Shown here piece by piece: positions 27,521-35,935 of a DNA stretch of 64,000 nt (position 1 is the first letter of the stretch; each line of letters starts with the position of its first letter). Under the pieces are notes generated by a model. That model was given only the letters and a program-made list of their open reading frames with translations. It was not told where the DNA came from and did not search any database. Made by a program: the position numbers and the translations under genes. Source of the stretch: Sporocytophaga sp. (GTDB lineage: Bacteria > Bacteroidota > Bacteroidia > Cytophagales > Cytophagaceae); NCBI RefSeq assembly GCF_017745095.1, contig NZ_JAGHZZ010000002.1:124001-188000 (forward strand), read 5' to 3'.

Positions 27521-27613
27521 CTACCCGGGGGGATTATCCACAAGGACTGCCACTGACGCGACCACGGCCAGAACCGCTATGTATGAGCTATTACTTTTAT
27601 ATAGTGAATTCAT
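27521..27613 (-). CDS. Leader peptide 2 of tandem attenuator (30 residues)
   Basis: ATG at 27613, TAG at 27521. The core residues 13-25 are AVLAVVASVAVLV, followed by DNPPG; 12 of these 13 codons are Ala, Val or Leu. This is the composition of ilv leader peptides in enterobacteria, where ribosome stalling at uncharged tRNA-Val/Leu prevents termination. The GC-rich end (ccccccggg) can pair weakly with the 5' arm region of terminator 2, but I find no long clean antiterminator for this copy. Confidence 0.75.
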   Translation of the reverse strand: MNSLYKSNSSYIAVLAVVASVAVLVDNPPG

Positions 27614-27641
27614 TTTTTTTATAAAACGGTAAAAAACAAAA

Positions 27642-27667
27642 AAGCCCCGAACTTAGGTCCGGGGCTT
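27642..27667 (-). terminator. Attenuator terminator 1 (promoter-proximal)
   Basis: Stem 27642-27649 with 27660-27667 (aagccccg/cggggctt on plus), 10-nt loop, then UUUU-G-UUUUUU on the minus-strand RNA. The arms are identical in sequence to terminator 2. The loop plus 3' flank, aggtccgg at 27655-27662, is perfectly complementary to ccggacct at 27700-27707 inside leader 1, giving the competing antiterminator. Confidence 0.88.
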
Positions 27668-27690
27668 CATCCTTATATTGATACAATGGA

Positions 27691-27756
27691 TTACTTTCTC
27701 CGGACCTTAGGCCTGGCTGCCACGACTAGTGCAACGACAGAGAAAGTATTTTTCAT
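27691..27756 (-). CDS. Leader peptide 1 of tandem attenuator (21 residues)
   Basis: ATG at 27756, TAA at 27691-27693. Core VVALVVAA occupies residues 7-14 (codons gtc gtt gca cta gtc gtg gca gcc). A 9-bp perfect pause hairpin can form between tactttctc (27692-27700) and gagaaagta (27740-27748), that is, between codons 3-6 and the last codons. The antiterminator arm 27700-27707 lies just inside it. This is the classical 1:2, 2:3, 3:4 layout of amino-acid attenuators. Confidence 0.8.
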   Translation of the reverse strand: MKNTFSVVALVVAARPKVRRK

Positions 27757-27781
27757 TGATTGTTTCTAATAGTATATTTAG

Positions 27782-27789
27782 CAAAAATA
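27782..27789 (-). promoter_or_regulatory. Candidate -7 box for the attenuated transcript
   Basis: On the minus strand this reads TATTTTTG, a match to the Bacteroidota TAnnTTTG element, about 25 bp before the leader 1 ATG. I see no good TTG at the -33 spacing, so support is partial. Confidence 0.45.
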
Positions 27790-27860
27790 GGTTTTAAAAT
27801 CTTAAGTTTAAAATCTGAAGACAAATATTTTTACATAAGAAAGTAAACAGGCATCCAAAC

Positions 27861-28523
27861 ATGAATAAAGATCTTTTAAAGTTTTTAACCCAATTAAAGA
27901 AAAACAATAACAAAGAGTGGTTTGATAAAAACAGAGCTACCTATGATGCACTCAGGAAAGATTTTGTTGCTTTTGTGCAATTGGTAATTAATGACATTGC
28001 AGATTTTGACGATAAGATAAAAAGTATAGAGGCTAAAAATACCATTTTCAGAATTAACAGAGATATACGCTTTTCAAAAGACAAAACTCCATATAAGAAG
28101 AACTTCTCTGCTTTTATCAGTATAAAAGGGAGAAAATCATTCGGTCCGGGATACTATATCCATATTCAACCTGGAGACGAGAGCTTTATCGCTGGTGGAG
28201 TGTATATGCCTGAAAAAGATATGCTGGAAAAAATTCGTCAGGAAATAGACTATAATGGTAAAAACCTTTCAAAAATTTTAAGTAAAGCAAGTTTCAGAAA
28301 TACTTTTGGTGCGATGGAAGGAGAAAAACTTGTAAGAGCTCCTAAAGGATATGACGAGGAAAACCCACACATTGATCTTCTGAAGTATAAAAGCTTTATT
28401 GTATCTAAAGTGATTACTGATAAAGAAATTGAAGAAGGAAAGTTAAAAGGATTACTAAAAAAATATAGCAAGGAAATGCTGCCATTTATAGAGTTCTTGT
28501 ACCCTGCGGCAATTGAAGAATAA
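27861..28523 (+). CDS. DUF2461 (TIGR02453) family protein
   Basis: 220 residues, family length. FLTQLKKNNNKEWFDKNRATY, FRINRDIRFSKDKTPYKKNF and GPGYYIHIQPGDESFIAGGVYMPE (stretches of the protein) are hallmarks of DUF2461. Cytoplasmic; function not established. Divergent from the aminotransferase leader region, so its promoter lies in 27790-27860. Confidence 0.92.
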   Translation: MNKDLLKFLTQLKKNNNKEWFDKNRATYDALRKDFVAFVQLVINDIADFDDKIKSIEAKNTIFRINRDIRFSKDKTPYKKNFSAFISIKGRKSFGPGYYIHIQPGDESFIAGGVYMPEKDMLEKIRQEIDYNGKNLSKILSKASFRNTFGAMEGEKLVRAPKGYDEENPHIDLLKYKSFIVSKVITDKEIEEGKLKGLLKKYSKEMLPFIEFLYPAAIEE

Positions 28524-28524
28524 A

Positions 28525-28812
28525 TTAATTCATGGACACTGATGGCATAAATCCTGAAGCATGGAAGGCTAGTGGGAAAACAGTGTATTTAAAATAGGAA
28601 TAGAGAGGAAATGTAGACAATGTGTCTTTAATTTCTTCTTCGCTTTTCGCTTTTATGTTAACCCACAAACGTGTTCTATCAAGAGATAAAGAATAAGATA
28701 GTACAATACCTTTGCTAATGAGATTATTGATATGATCCTTTTGAACTGGAACCAGCTTCATAAAGTTCTCATCAAAATTGATGGGAAAAGATATATCAAT
28801 CAGATATTGCAT
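28525..28812 (-). CDS. Muconolactone-isomerase-like small protein
   Basis: 95 residues, ferredoxin-like pattern: MQYLIDISFPINFDENFMKL, HINNLISKGIVLSYSLS, LWVNIKAKSEEEIKDTLSTF, YFKYTVFPLAFH. This resembles the muconolactone delta-isomerase/YciI-like alpha-beta barrel dimers. No catabolic genes are nearby, so the catalytic role is open. Convergent with the DUF2461 gene, 1 bp apart. Confidence 0.65.
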   Translation of the reverse strand: MQYLIDISFPINFDENFMKLVPVQKDHINNLISKGIVLSYSLSLDRTRLWVNIKAKSEEEIKDTLSTFPLYSYFKYTVFPLAFHASGFMPSVSMN

Positions 28813-28909
28813 GTTTTACCTTTTAGTATTTAAACGGCAAAGGATATCAAAATGATAGAGTTTGTGATTTTTTTTCGGGAAATTCTGAAAAATGCTTTTT
28901 CCCAAAAAG

Positions 28910-28954
28910 AAAAACTACACAAGTACTAATAAATCAAGCCCTTGTGTAGTTTTT
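28910..28954 (-). terminator. Intrinsic terminator
   Basis: Perfect 14-bp stem (28910-28923 with 28941-28954, aaaaactacacaag/cttgtgtagttttt), 17-nt loop. Located 20 bp downstream of the beta-propeller lipoprotein stop on the minus strand. Confidence 0.85.
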
Positions 28955-28974
28955 GCTTCGTCCTGGCAAAAGGA

Positions 28975-29880
28975 CTATTTTTTCAATTTGTAACCAACCA
29001 GTTTATTTCTGAAAAAAGTAGGGACTAATAAAAGGTCTTCAGAAGGAATAAATTCGATATCAGCAGTATTTACTTTCTGCTCTTTTGAATCGATCAGCTT
29101 TTGAGATTTTCCATCAGAAATATAATAAATACCACCTTCCCAATCAGAAACAAGAAAATCATTACCGGTACCAACATACTCTACACCATCACCCATACCA
29201 ATACCTGTAGCCAGAACAGAATCTTTTTTAGTAGTCATGTTAATAGCTTTGAAATCGCTGCTTCCCATAGAGGCTAAAAATAATGTGCTATCTTTAATAA
29301 AGATACCGTTTGGCTTATTCAAATTTTGATCAGAGAATACAGTTATTTTTCCATTTTCCAGTTTGTGGATTTTATTAGTCTCACTGTCGGAGAAATACAC
29401 AACTCCCTGTGAAGTAACGAAAACATCATTTAAGAATTTAGCACCTGGCACATTATAAGTCTTCACAATTTTTCCTTTGTCTGTGTCGATTTCAACAAGT
29501 TTATTGATGTCTGTTACAAAAAGGATATTTTTATTAAGACCAAGACCCTTTGGTGCGCTCAGCCCCTTTACCCATTCTAGGTTTTCAATTTTGCCGTCTA
29601 GACTTACTTTTGAGATAAACCCATTATTATCTGTTGCAGTAGGATCACCGTTAACATTAGATACATACAATATCTTTTTACCTTCATCAAAAATCACAGA
29701 TTCAGGAGTTTTTAAAGTAGTATCAGAAGACCAAACCTCTTCTAAGGTAACTTTAGGTTTCTGCTCTTCTACAACTGTTACAGTATCTACATCATGGCTA
29801 GCCTGTTCCTGCTTCTTACTTTCACAAGAAATAAGAAGTACAACTAAAAAATTCAAAAAAAGTAAACTGATCTTTTTCAT
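28975..29880 (-). CDS. SMP-30/NHL-like beta-propeller lipoprotein
   Basis: 301 residues from the ATG at 29880 (MKKISLLFLNFLVVLLISCE, lipobox LLISC with the lipidated Cys at 19); an in-frame ATG at 29892 is possible. The mature part shows repeated blades such as TPESVIFDEGKKILYVSNVN, LGLNKNILFVTDINKLVEID and KPNGIFIKDSTLFLASMGSS, as in gluconolactonase/SMP-30 proteins. Likely outer- or inner-membrane-tethered in the periplasm. Substrate unknown. Confidence 0.82.
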   Translation of the reverse strand: MKKISLLFLNFLVVLLISCESKKQEQASHDVDTVTVVEEQKPKVTLEEVWSSDTTLKTPESVIFDEGKKILYVSNVNGDPTATDNNGFISKVSLDGKIENLEWVKGLSAPKGLGLNKNILFVTDINKLVEIDTDKGKIVKTYNVPGAKFLNDVFVTSQGVVYFSDSETNKIHKLENGKITVFSDQNLNKPNGIFIKDSTLFLASMGSSDFKAINMTTKKDSVLATGIGMGDGVEYVGTGNDFLVSDWEGGIYYISDGKSQKLIDSKEQKVNTADIEFIPSEDLLLVPTFFRNKLVGYKLKK

Positions 29881-29892
29881 AATAATTTTCAA

Positions 29893-30425
29893 ATGGTTTT
29901 ATTGATGATAAATTAAAACTTAATGGAGCTGCCACGAAGGGTTTTGCATAACCTTTCATTGGATAAATTGTTTTCACTGAAAGTTGAGATAATACTTTTT
30001 CCAAATAGACCTCGTTACAAACACAGGAAATATTGCGCTAATTTATATACAGGATAGTGACAATTGCAAGATGAGTTTTCTATGTTTAAGCTGCCTAAAG
30101 GTTTCAGGCCAAAAGTACATCGAATAAGCTTTTCCAAAGCACTGCAAAGAAATGTTTACAGCATCACTAATTCAAAAATGAGCCCTGGGAATTCCCCCTA
30201 AAAACTGAAAATTAACATCCTGATTATAAGAAAATTAAGACAAACTCAATTCTTATTTTTCCTTTACTTTATTAATTTCTTACATTTAAGGTAATTTTAT
30301 TAATTAATTGATTATTAAAATCCTATTTAAACATAACTTTTACAACAGGTGATTCTTTAAATAATTTTATTTCCAAAGTAGCCTTCTTAGATATTGATTC
30401 GTAAAAACACCAGATTAAGATTACT
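29893..30425. other. Long intergenic region upstream of halogenase-like gene
   Basis: About 530 bp, AT-rich, between divergent genes. I found no credible ORF, RNA family or strong hairpin. It presumably holds promoters for both sides. Confidence 0.5.
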
Positions 30426-31664
30426 ATGAGTTCTGAAAAAGTTGACGTACTGGTAATAGGGGCAGGACCTTCCGGAGCCGTGGCCGCTTCTATTATCCAC
30501 AAGCATGGATTAAAAGTTAAGGTAGTTGAAAAACTTAAGTTCCCCCGTTTTGTCATCGGAGAAAGTTTACTTCCGAGATGCATGGAAGCCCTTGAGGAAG
30601 CTGAATTAATTGAAGCTGTAAAGGCAAAGGGGTTTCAGCAAAAGTTTGGAGCTAAGTTCGTAAAAGACGGAAAAATTTGTGATTTTAACTTCTCCAACCA
30701 GTTTACCCAAGGCTGGTCGTGGACCTGGCAGGTACCAAGAGCTGATTTTGACAAAACCCTTACAGATGAAATGCAGCGCAAAGGTATTCCGGTTTTGTTT
30801 GAAACAGGAGTAACTGATATTAAATTTAATGGTAGCGATAGCATAACCACAATTGAAGATAAGGATGGTAACAAGAGTACCATTGAGGCCAGGTTCATTG
30901 TAGATGCAAGTGGGTATGGAAGGGTAATTCCTAAAATGTTCAATCTTGATCAACCATCTAACCTTCCGACCAGAAGAACCTTGTTTGCGCATACAGTAGA
31001 TGTAAACAGATATGTAGATGAAGAGCCTAACAGAATTACAATAGTTTCTCACGAACCAGGCGTGTGGATCTGGATCATTCCATTCTCTAATGGCAATACA
31101 TCTGTTGGTTTTGTTGGTGATACAGAATTCTTTGACAGGTTTACAGGGACGCCTGAAGAACGCTTCAGAGCGATGATCAAAACTCAACCGCATACTCAAA
31201 GAAGATTTGATGGAGTTGACCTAGTATTCGAACCGAGAACATTGGAAGGCTGGTCAGTGACTACCAATAAATTCTATGGAGATGGATTTGTGCTTACAGG
31301 TAATGTTACAGAGTTCCTTGACCCTATCTTCTCTTCGGGAGTAACGCTTGCAACAGTTTCAGGTGCTACCGCTGCAAATCTGGTAGTAAAGAAACTGAAA
31401 GGCCAGAATGTGGACTGGGAAAAGGAATTTATGGAGCCAACAATGCAGGGTGTCAATACATTCAGAAGCTATGTAATGGGTTGGTATGACGGCACACTTC
31501 AGGATATTTTCTTTGCGCCTAAGCCAGATGAAGAAATCAAAAAACAAATATGTTCAGTACTTGCTGGTTATGTATGGGATTTAAATAATCCTTTTGTGAA
31601 GAAGCACGACAGAGTTATCAAAAATCTTTCGCATCTTATCCGATTAGAAGAAGGAGCAAGTTAA
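30426..31664 (+). CDS. Flavin-dependent halogenase-like oxidoreductase
   Basis: 412 residues. FAD motif GAGPSG (12-17), FPRFVIGESLLPR (39-51) as in phenolic halogenases and geranylgeranyl-reductase-like enzymes, and WIWIIP at 214-219, matching the WxWxIP motif of flavin-dependent halogenases. FAD second motif around GDGFVLTGNVTEFLDPIFSSGV. Halogenases of this branch act on acyl-carrier- or free aromatic substrates, for example in flexirubin pathways. It needs a reduced-flavin source. A monooxygenase or reductase role remains possible. Confidence 0.75.
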   Translation: MSSEKVDVLVIGAGPSGAVAASIIHKHGLKVKVVEKLKFPRFVIGESLLPRCMEALEEAELIEAVKAKGFQQKFGAKFVKDGKICDFNFSNQFTQGWSWTWQVPRADFDKTLTDEMQRKGIPVLFETGVTDIKFNGSDSITTIEDKDGNKSTIEARFIVDASGYGRVIPKMFNLDQPSNLPTRRTLFAHTVDVNRYVDEEPNRITIVSHEPGVWIWIIPFSNGNTSVGFVGDTEFFDRFTGTPEERFRAMIKTQPHTQRRFDGVDLVFEPRTLEGWSVTTNKFYGDGFVLTGNVTEFLDPIFSSGVTLATVSGATAANLVVKKLKGQNVDWEKEFMEPTMQGVNTFRSYVMGWYDGTLQDIFFAPKPDEEIKKQICSVLAGYVWDLNNPFVKKHDRVIKNLSHLIRLEEGAS

Positions 31665-31712
31665 CCTTTGAAACAGATCATTTCATTAAATTATTTTTTT
31701 AGAAATCAGAAG

Positions 31713-34178
31713 ATGCAACTCTGTTCAAGGGTTGCATCTTTTATTTTATTCATTTCATTTTTTATAAGCCCCTCCTATTCACAGATCACAAGAGTTACAG
31801 GTAAGGTCATTGATGCTCAAAGTAAAGAACTGATTCCTTTTGCAAATATTTATTTTTCCGATAAGTCTAAAGGAACCGTTTCTGATTTTGAAGGAAATTA
31901 CATTATAGAAACATCCACCGCGCCCGACAGCCTTATTGTCACAAGCGTAGGTTACTCCATGAAGAAACTTCCGATTAAAAAAAATCAAGTGCAGCAAATC
32001 AATATATATCTGGAAGAAGAAATTGGAAGCCTCAATGAAATTACAGTTTCTGTTATAGAAAATCCTGCTTACCGAATCATAAGGAATGTTGTCTCCAACA
32101 AAGTTAACTTCAGAAGAGAGACCATTGAAAGGTATTCTTATGAATCCTATAATAAGTCAAAGATAGGATTAAGAGAACTTGATGAAGATTTGAAGAAACA
32201 ATTTTATCTCAAGCCCTTTGCATTCTTTTTTGAAAACATGGATACCACAGAAGGAAAGCCCTATCTTCCTGTAATGCTACTTGAAACAGTATCCGATAAT
32301 TTCTATCAGAAAGATGGTAACAAACAAAAAGAAGTTATAAAAGCAACAAGGCTTTCGGGGATGAAAAATGAAAGTATTGGCAAACTATTCTCCAATCTTG
32401 CCTTGAATGTTTATGTCTATGACGATTTCTTACTGATGTTTAACAAAAATTTTATCAGTCCTGTAAGTACTTCATGTTTTCGTCACTACGATTATGAGCT
32501 GCTTGACAGTGGATACATAGACAATAACTGGTGTTATAAGGTACGCTACTTCCCTTCCAGAAAGCAAGAGTTAACTTTATCTGGCATCATGTGGATAAGG
32601 GATTCTACATTTACCATTAAAGAAATAGATGCTAAAGCAGGTCAGGAAATCAATCTTAACTTCATTACCTCATTTGGCTTAAGACAAACATATACTGATG
32701 TTGAAAGTAGATCCCTTTTAGGAACGGAACAGCTTTATATTTATGGAGAAGTATTAATTCCTCATTCAGGTAAGACTCAGAAGTTTTTTGCATCTAGAAG
32801 TACTTCAAACAAAAATTTCAATTTGAATCCATCTTTTACAAATAGTTTTTTTGATGATAAAGCAATTACAACAGTAGAGAAAGATGCGGGAGAAAAAGAT
32901 AATACTTACTGGGAAACCTTCAGGCATGATACTTTATCAAATTCAGAACAAGCATTATATCAGTTGAGTGATTCTCTCAAGAATACCAAAGCTTTCAAAA
33001 GATATCTGGTCTTGTTTAAAGGATATATACCTGTAAAAAAAATTGAGTTTGGCCCTATCTATAAAGTTTATTCATATAACCCAGTTGAAGGAAATAAATT
33101 CAGGCTGGGGTTCAGAACTAATCCAAAATTTAGCAGGAGAATTTTACTGGATGGTTATGGAGCTTATGGCCTTAGGGATGAGAAAATAAAATATGGAGCT
33201 GGTATTACTTACTTCAGAAAAAAGGATCCAGATGAGATAATAAGTTTTAGAGTTAAACATGACATAGAACAGCTAGGCTTTAGCCAGGTTACTTTTATGC
33301 GGCCAGACAATCTGCTTAATGCGCTATTTAAAATCTCCGCACAAAACAGGTTAAACTTTATTGATGAATACAAATTGTATTATGAAAAATTCTGGACTCC
33401 AAACTTATCCAACAAAATACAGATAAGGAATGCTACCATAAGGCCTGTAGGAAAGCTTGAATACAGTAAAGAAATACCCGGAACTAATGATACTGCGAAT
33501 ATATCATCAATTACCACGACGGAAATTTCATTCTACACTCATTATGCATACAAAGAAAAGTTCCTAAGGGGCGATTATAGGAGGATTAGCCTCGGAACAC
33601 CCTACCCTGTGTTTGATGCAGCAGTGGTATGCGGAATAAAGGATTTATTGGGGAGCAATTATAATTATCAGAAAATAGCTTTGAGTGTCCGACAAAGATT
33701 GAGGATAAAAAATATAGGATATACTAAATACCGAGCTGAAGCAGGCAAAATTTTCGGCACCCTTCCCTACCCTTTGCTGGAGCTGCACAATGGCAACCAG
33801 ACAATCTTCTATGATGATTATATTTTTAATTCAATGCAATTTTTCGAGTTTGTAAGTGATCAATATGTAAACCTCCAGGTTTCGCATCATTTTGATGGTT
33901 ATTTCTTTAATAAAATTCCGGTGGTAAGAAAACTAAAGTGGAGAGAAGTTATATCTTTCAAAGGAGTAATGGGATCCTTGTCAAACAAGAATAAAGCACA
34001 AATGATATTGTTACCAGAAATGTATAGCCTTTCTAAAGAACCTTTTATGGAAGCTGGAGTGGGAATTGAGAATATTTTTAGGGTGATCAGACTAGATGGC
34101 ATATGGAGACTAAACTATCATGACCACCCCGGAACAGAAAAATTTTATTTAAAACTCAGTGTTCATATAGATTTCTAA
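31713..34178 (+). CDS. DUF5686/carboxypeptidase-regulatory-like outer-membrane protein
   Basis: 821 residues from the ATG at 31713 (MQLCSRVASFILFISFFISP, cleavage after SYSQ); a TTG at 31668 is less likely because it would bury the signal peptide. Residues 25-110 are a CarboxypepD_reg-like beta-sandwich (GKVIDAQSKELIPFANIYFS, GTVSDFEGNYIIET). The remainder is beta-rich with many amphipathic strands, as in DUF5686 proteins, ending LSVHIDF like an outer-membrane barrel. Function unknown; related to TonB-receptor-type proteins but with no plug. Starts right after the halogenase-like gene. Confidence 0.85.
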   Translation: MQLCSRVASFILFISFFISPSYSQITRVTGKVIDAQSKELIPFANIYFSDKSKGTVSDFEGNYIIETSTAPDSLIVTSVGYSMKKLPIKKNQVQQINIYLEEEIGSLNEITVSVIENPAYRIIRNVVSNKVNFRRETIERYSYESYNKSKIGLRELDEDLKKQFYLKPFAFFFENMDTTEGKPYLPVMLLETVSDNFYQKDGNKQKEVIKATRLSGMKNESIGKLFSNLALNVYVYDDFLLMFNKNFISPVSTSCFRHYDYELLDSGYIDNNWCYKVRYFPSRKQELTLSGIMWIRDSTFTIKEIDAKAGQEINLNFITSFGLRQTYTDVESRSLLGTEQLYIYGEVLIPHSGKTQKFFASRSTSNKNFNLNPSFTNSFFDDKAITTVEKDAGEKDNTYWETFRHDTLSNSEQALYQLSDSLKNTKAFKRYLVLFKGYIPVKKIEFGPIYKVYSYNPVEGNKFRLGFRTNPKFSRRILLDGYGAYGLRDEKIKYGAGITYFRKKDPDEIISFRVKHDIEQLGFSQVTFMRPDNLLNALFKISAQNRLNFIDEYKLYYEKFWTPNLSNKIQIRNATIRPVGKLEYSKEIPGTNDTANISSITTTEISFYTHYAYKEKFLRGDYRRISLGTPYPVFDAAVVCGIKDLLGSNYNYQKIALSVRQRLRIKNIGYTKYRAEAGKIFGTLPYPLLELHNGNQTIFYDDYIFNSMQFFEFVSDQYVNLQVSHHFDGYFFNKIPVVRKLKWREVISFKGVMGSLSNKNKAQMILLPEMYSLSKEPFMEAGVGIENIFRVIRLDGIWRLNYHDHPGTEKFYLKLSVHIDF

Positions 34179-34182
34179 AGGC

Positions 34183-34815
34183 TTACAATCCTCCTTTTTT
34201 CATTTGTTTAAATTCTTTACCACTAACCTCCATCACATTCAGAATAACTCTTGCCCAGTAGTTTTTGACACCGATGCCACCTGGTTTTCCTTCATATAGG
34301 TTTGTTGATAATACCTTTTTAGTTGCCTGATCAAAAAAGGTAACATAGATATACCCCTGCCCTTCCATTTTATTGAAGCTATCCACAATAAAAACCAGGC
34401 CAAGCCCCTTTTTCCCCTTAATATTATAACTATTTATCAATTTCTGTATTTTCGTCTTTGAAAGTCTATTTGGAGTAGAAGGATCAAAAATGACATTAAT
34501 GTCTGCATCCGCATTATTCTTCATCACCAGATCCAACTCATTCGCAAAAAATTCAAAACCGTAAAACTTTCTGATATTATACTTTCCAGGTTCATTTATG
34601 ATGAGGTCATTCCATTCAGGAAAATATAGTCTCTGAATTTCTTTATTACTTTTTGTTCCTGCATCATCAAATTGGCTAAATTCACCTACAAATTTAGCAT
34701 TTGAAAAGTCTATTCCGTACCACACGATTTCATCTGAGAGAAACAAATCATTCTGGGCGGAAACATTAAAAATTACTGAAAAAATGGCGAATAAAAATGT
34801 AAAATTTTTTTTCAT
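34183..34815 (-). CDS. Exported protein of unknown function
   Basis: 210 residues with signal peptide MKKNFTFLFAIFSVIFNVSA. Mature part acidic/basic mixed, alpha-beta (EIVWYGIDFSNAKFVGEFSQ, GLGLVFIVDSFNKMEGQGYI). No catalytic motif recognised. Its stop lies 4 bp from the end of the convergent DUF5686 gene. Confidence 0.75.
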   Translation of the reverse strand: MKKNFTFLFAIFSVIFNVSAQNDLFLSDEIVWYGIDFSNAKFVGEFSQFDDAGTKSNKEIQRLYFPEWNDLIINEPGKYNIRKFYGFEFFANELDLVMKNNADADINVIFDPSTPNRLSKTKIQKLINSYNIKGKKGLGLVFIVDSFNKMEGQGYIYVTFFDQATKKVLSTNLYEGKPGGIGVKNYWARVILNVMEVSGKEFKQMKKGGL

Positions 34816-34900
34816 GGTTTATTTAAAATCAAAATTTAAAACAAATCTGTTTATCTCATTAAATTAAATTAAAATCAAAAAAACAACCAAATCAGGATCG

Positions 34901-35935
34901 ATGAAATCGGGAAAACTAATAAGCACAATTTTGTTCGTCACATTTACAACCCTTCAATATACTTCATTTTCCCAGACATACTTTCCTTATGATAAGTATA
35001 ACGGCACTAACCTTAAATGGACCGAGGCCTTGCAGCTGAAGACTTCCGACACAACTATTATCATGGTGACAGTAAGAGATAAAGTTGCCAGCAGCCAAAA
35101 GCTTTTCTCTGATAAGTCTATTCGTCCGGATCAATATACTACTTTAATCTGCCTTTGGAAAAACCCTGATTGGTACATCATGGAAGTACCTTCATTGGAA
35201 GTAGCCTTACAAAAATCAGGCTGCACAAAAGAAGTAGTAACCTTTATTCATGGAGATGGAAAGGATTTCCCATTAGCGATCAACAGAGCCGCAGATATCA
35301 AACTTCTTTTCGATATACCTGTCATTGCCTTTGATGTACCCAGCCTGCTTCCTACAAGTAACAAGATCAAAAACTTCTATAACTCTAAACACAATTATAA
35401 AGAGTCTTCAAGTCTGTTTACAGAATATGTAAAAGCTTTGGGAAAAATAAAAGAGCACCAACCCAACCTTTCTTTAGTGCTGCACATGCACAGTCTTGGT
35501 AATTATGTTTATATGGAATCTCTTAAGAAAAATCGATTAGATAAATGTCCATTAATATTTGAAACCATACTTATGAATGCGGCGGCAGTAAAGCAAAAAC
35601 GCCATAAGGGTTGGCTTGAAAAAAGTCATATTCAGAAAAACATTTATATAACCTACAACAAAACAGATCATACACTAAACGGAGCCCATTTCATCACATT
35701 CAGGAAGCAGCTTGGAGAACGCTTGAAAAAGCCATTAGCAAGTAATGGTCATTACATAAACTTTCAAACCATTGCGCATAAGGAGCACAATTATTATCGC
35801 AATACAGAGTTATTCAGGATTCACCCGAATCTAAAGCTATTTTATATAGACATTCTTCATGGACGACACGTACCACTTGAAGATGAGTCCAGATTTTCCA
35901 AAAGGAAAGATGGTAAAGGTTTTGATATCCGTTGA
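34901..35935 (+). CDS. Exported DUF900-like alpha/beta hydrolase
   Basis: 344 residues; signal peptide in MKSGKLISTILFVTFTTLQY, cleavage near FSQ. Hydrolase features: VVTFIHGDGKDF (oxyanion strand-turn), VIAFDVPSLLP, LVLHMHSLGNYVYMESL with the nucleophile Ser in HSLGN (a DUF900-type elbow lacking the first Gly), and a terminal His in LHGRHVPLED. Probably periplasmic esterase. It faces the CoA-ligase-like gene end to end with no gap. Confidence 0.75.
   Translation: MKSGKLISTILFVTFTTLQYTSFSQTYFPYDKYNGTNLKWTEALQLKTSDTTIIMVTVRDKVASSQKLFSDKSIRPDQYTTLICLWKNPDWYIMEVPSLEVALQKSGCTKEVVTFIHGDGKDFPLAINRAADIKLLFDIPVIAFDVPSLLPTSNKIKNFYNSKHNYKESSSLFTEYVKALGKIKEHQPNLSLVLHMHSLGNYVYMESLKKNRLDKCPLIFETILMNAAAVKQKRHKGWLEKSHIQKNIYITYNKTDHTLNGAHFITFRKQLGERLKKPLASNGHYINFQTIAHKEHNYYRNTELFRIHPNLKLFYIDILHGRHVPLEDESRFSKRKDGKGFDIR

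Noticed and set aside
27534-27542. Perfect DnaA-box match TTATCCACA near the aminotransferase leader
   Set aside because: It falls in leader peptide 2 codons with no other box or origin feature nearby; expected by chance.
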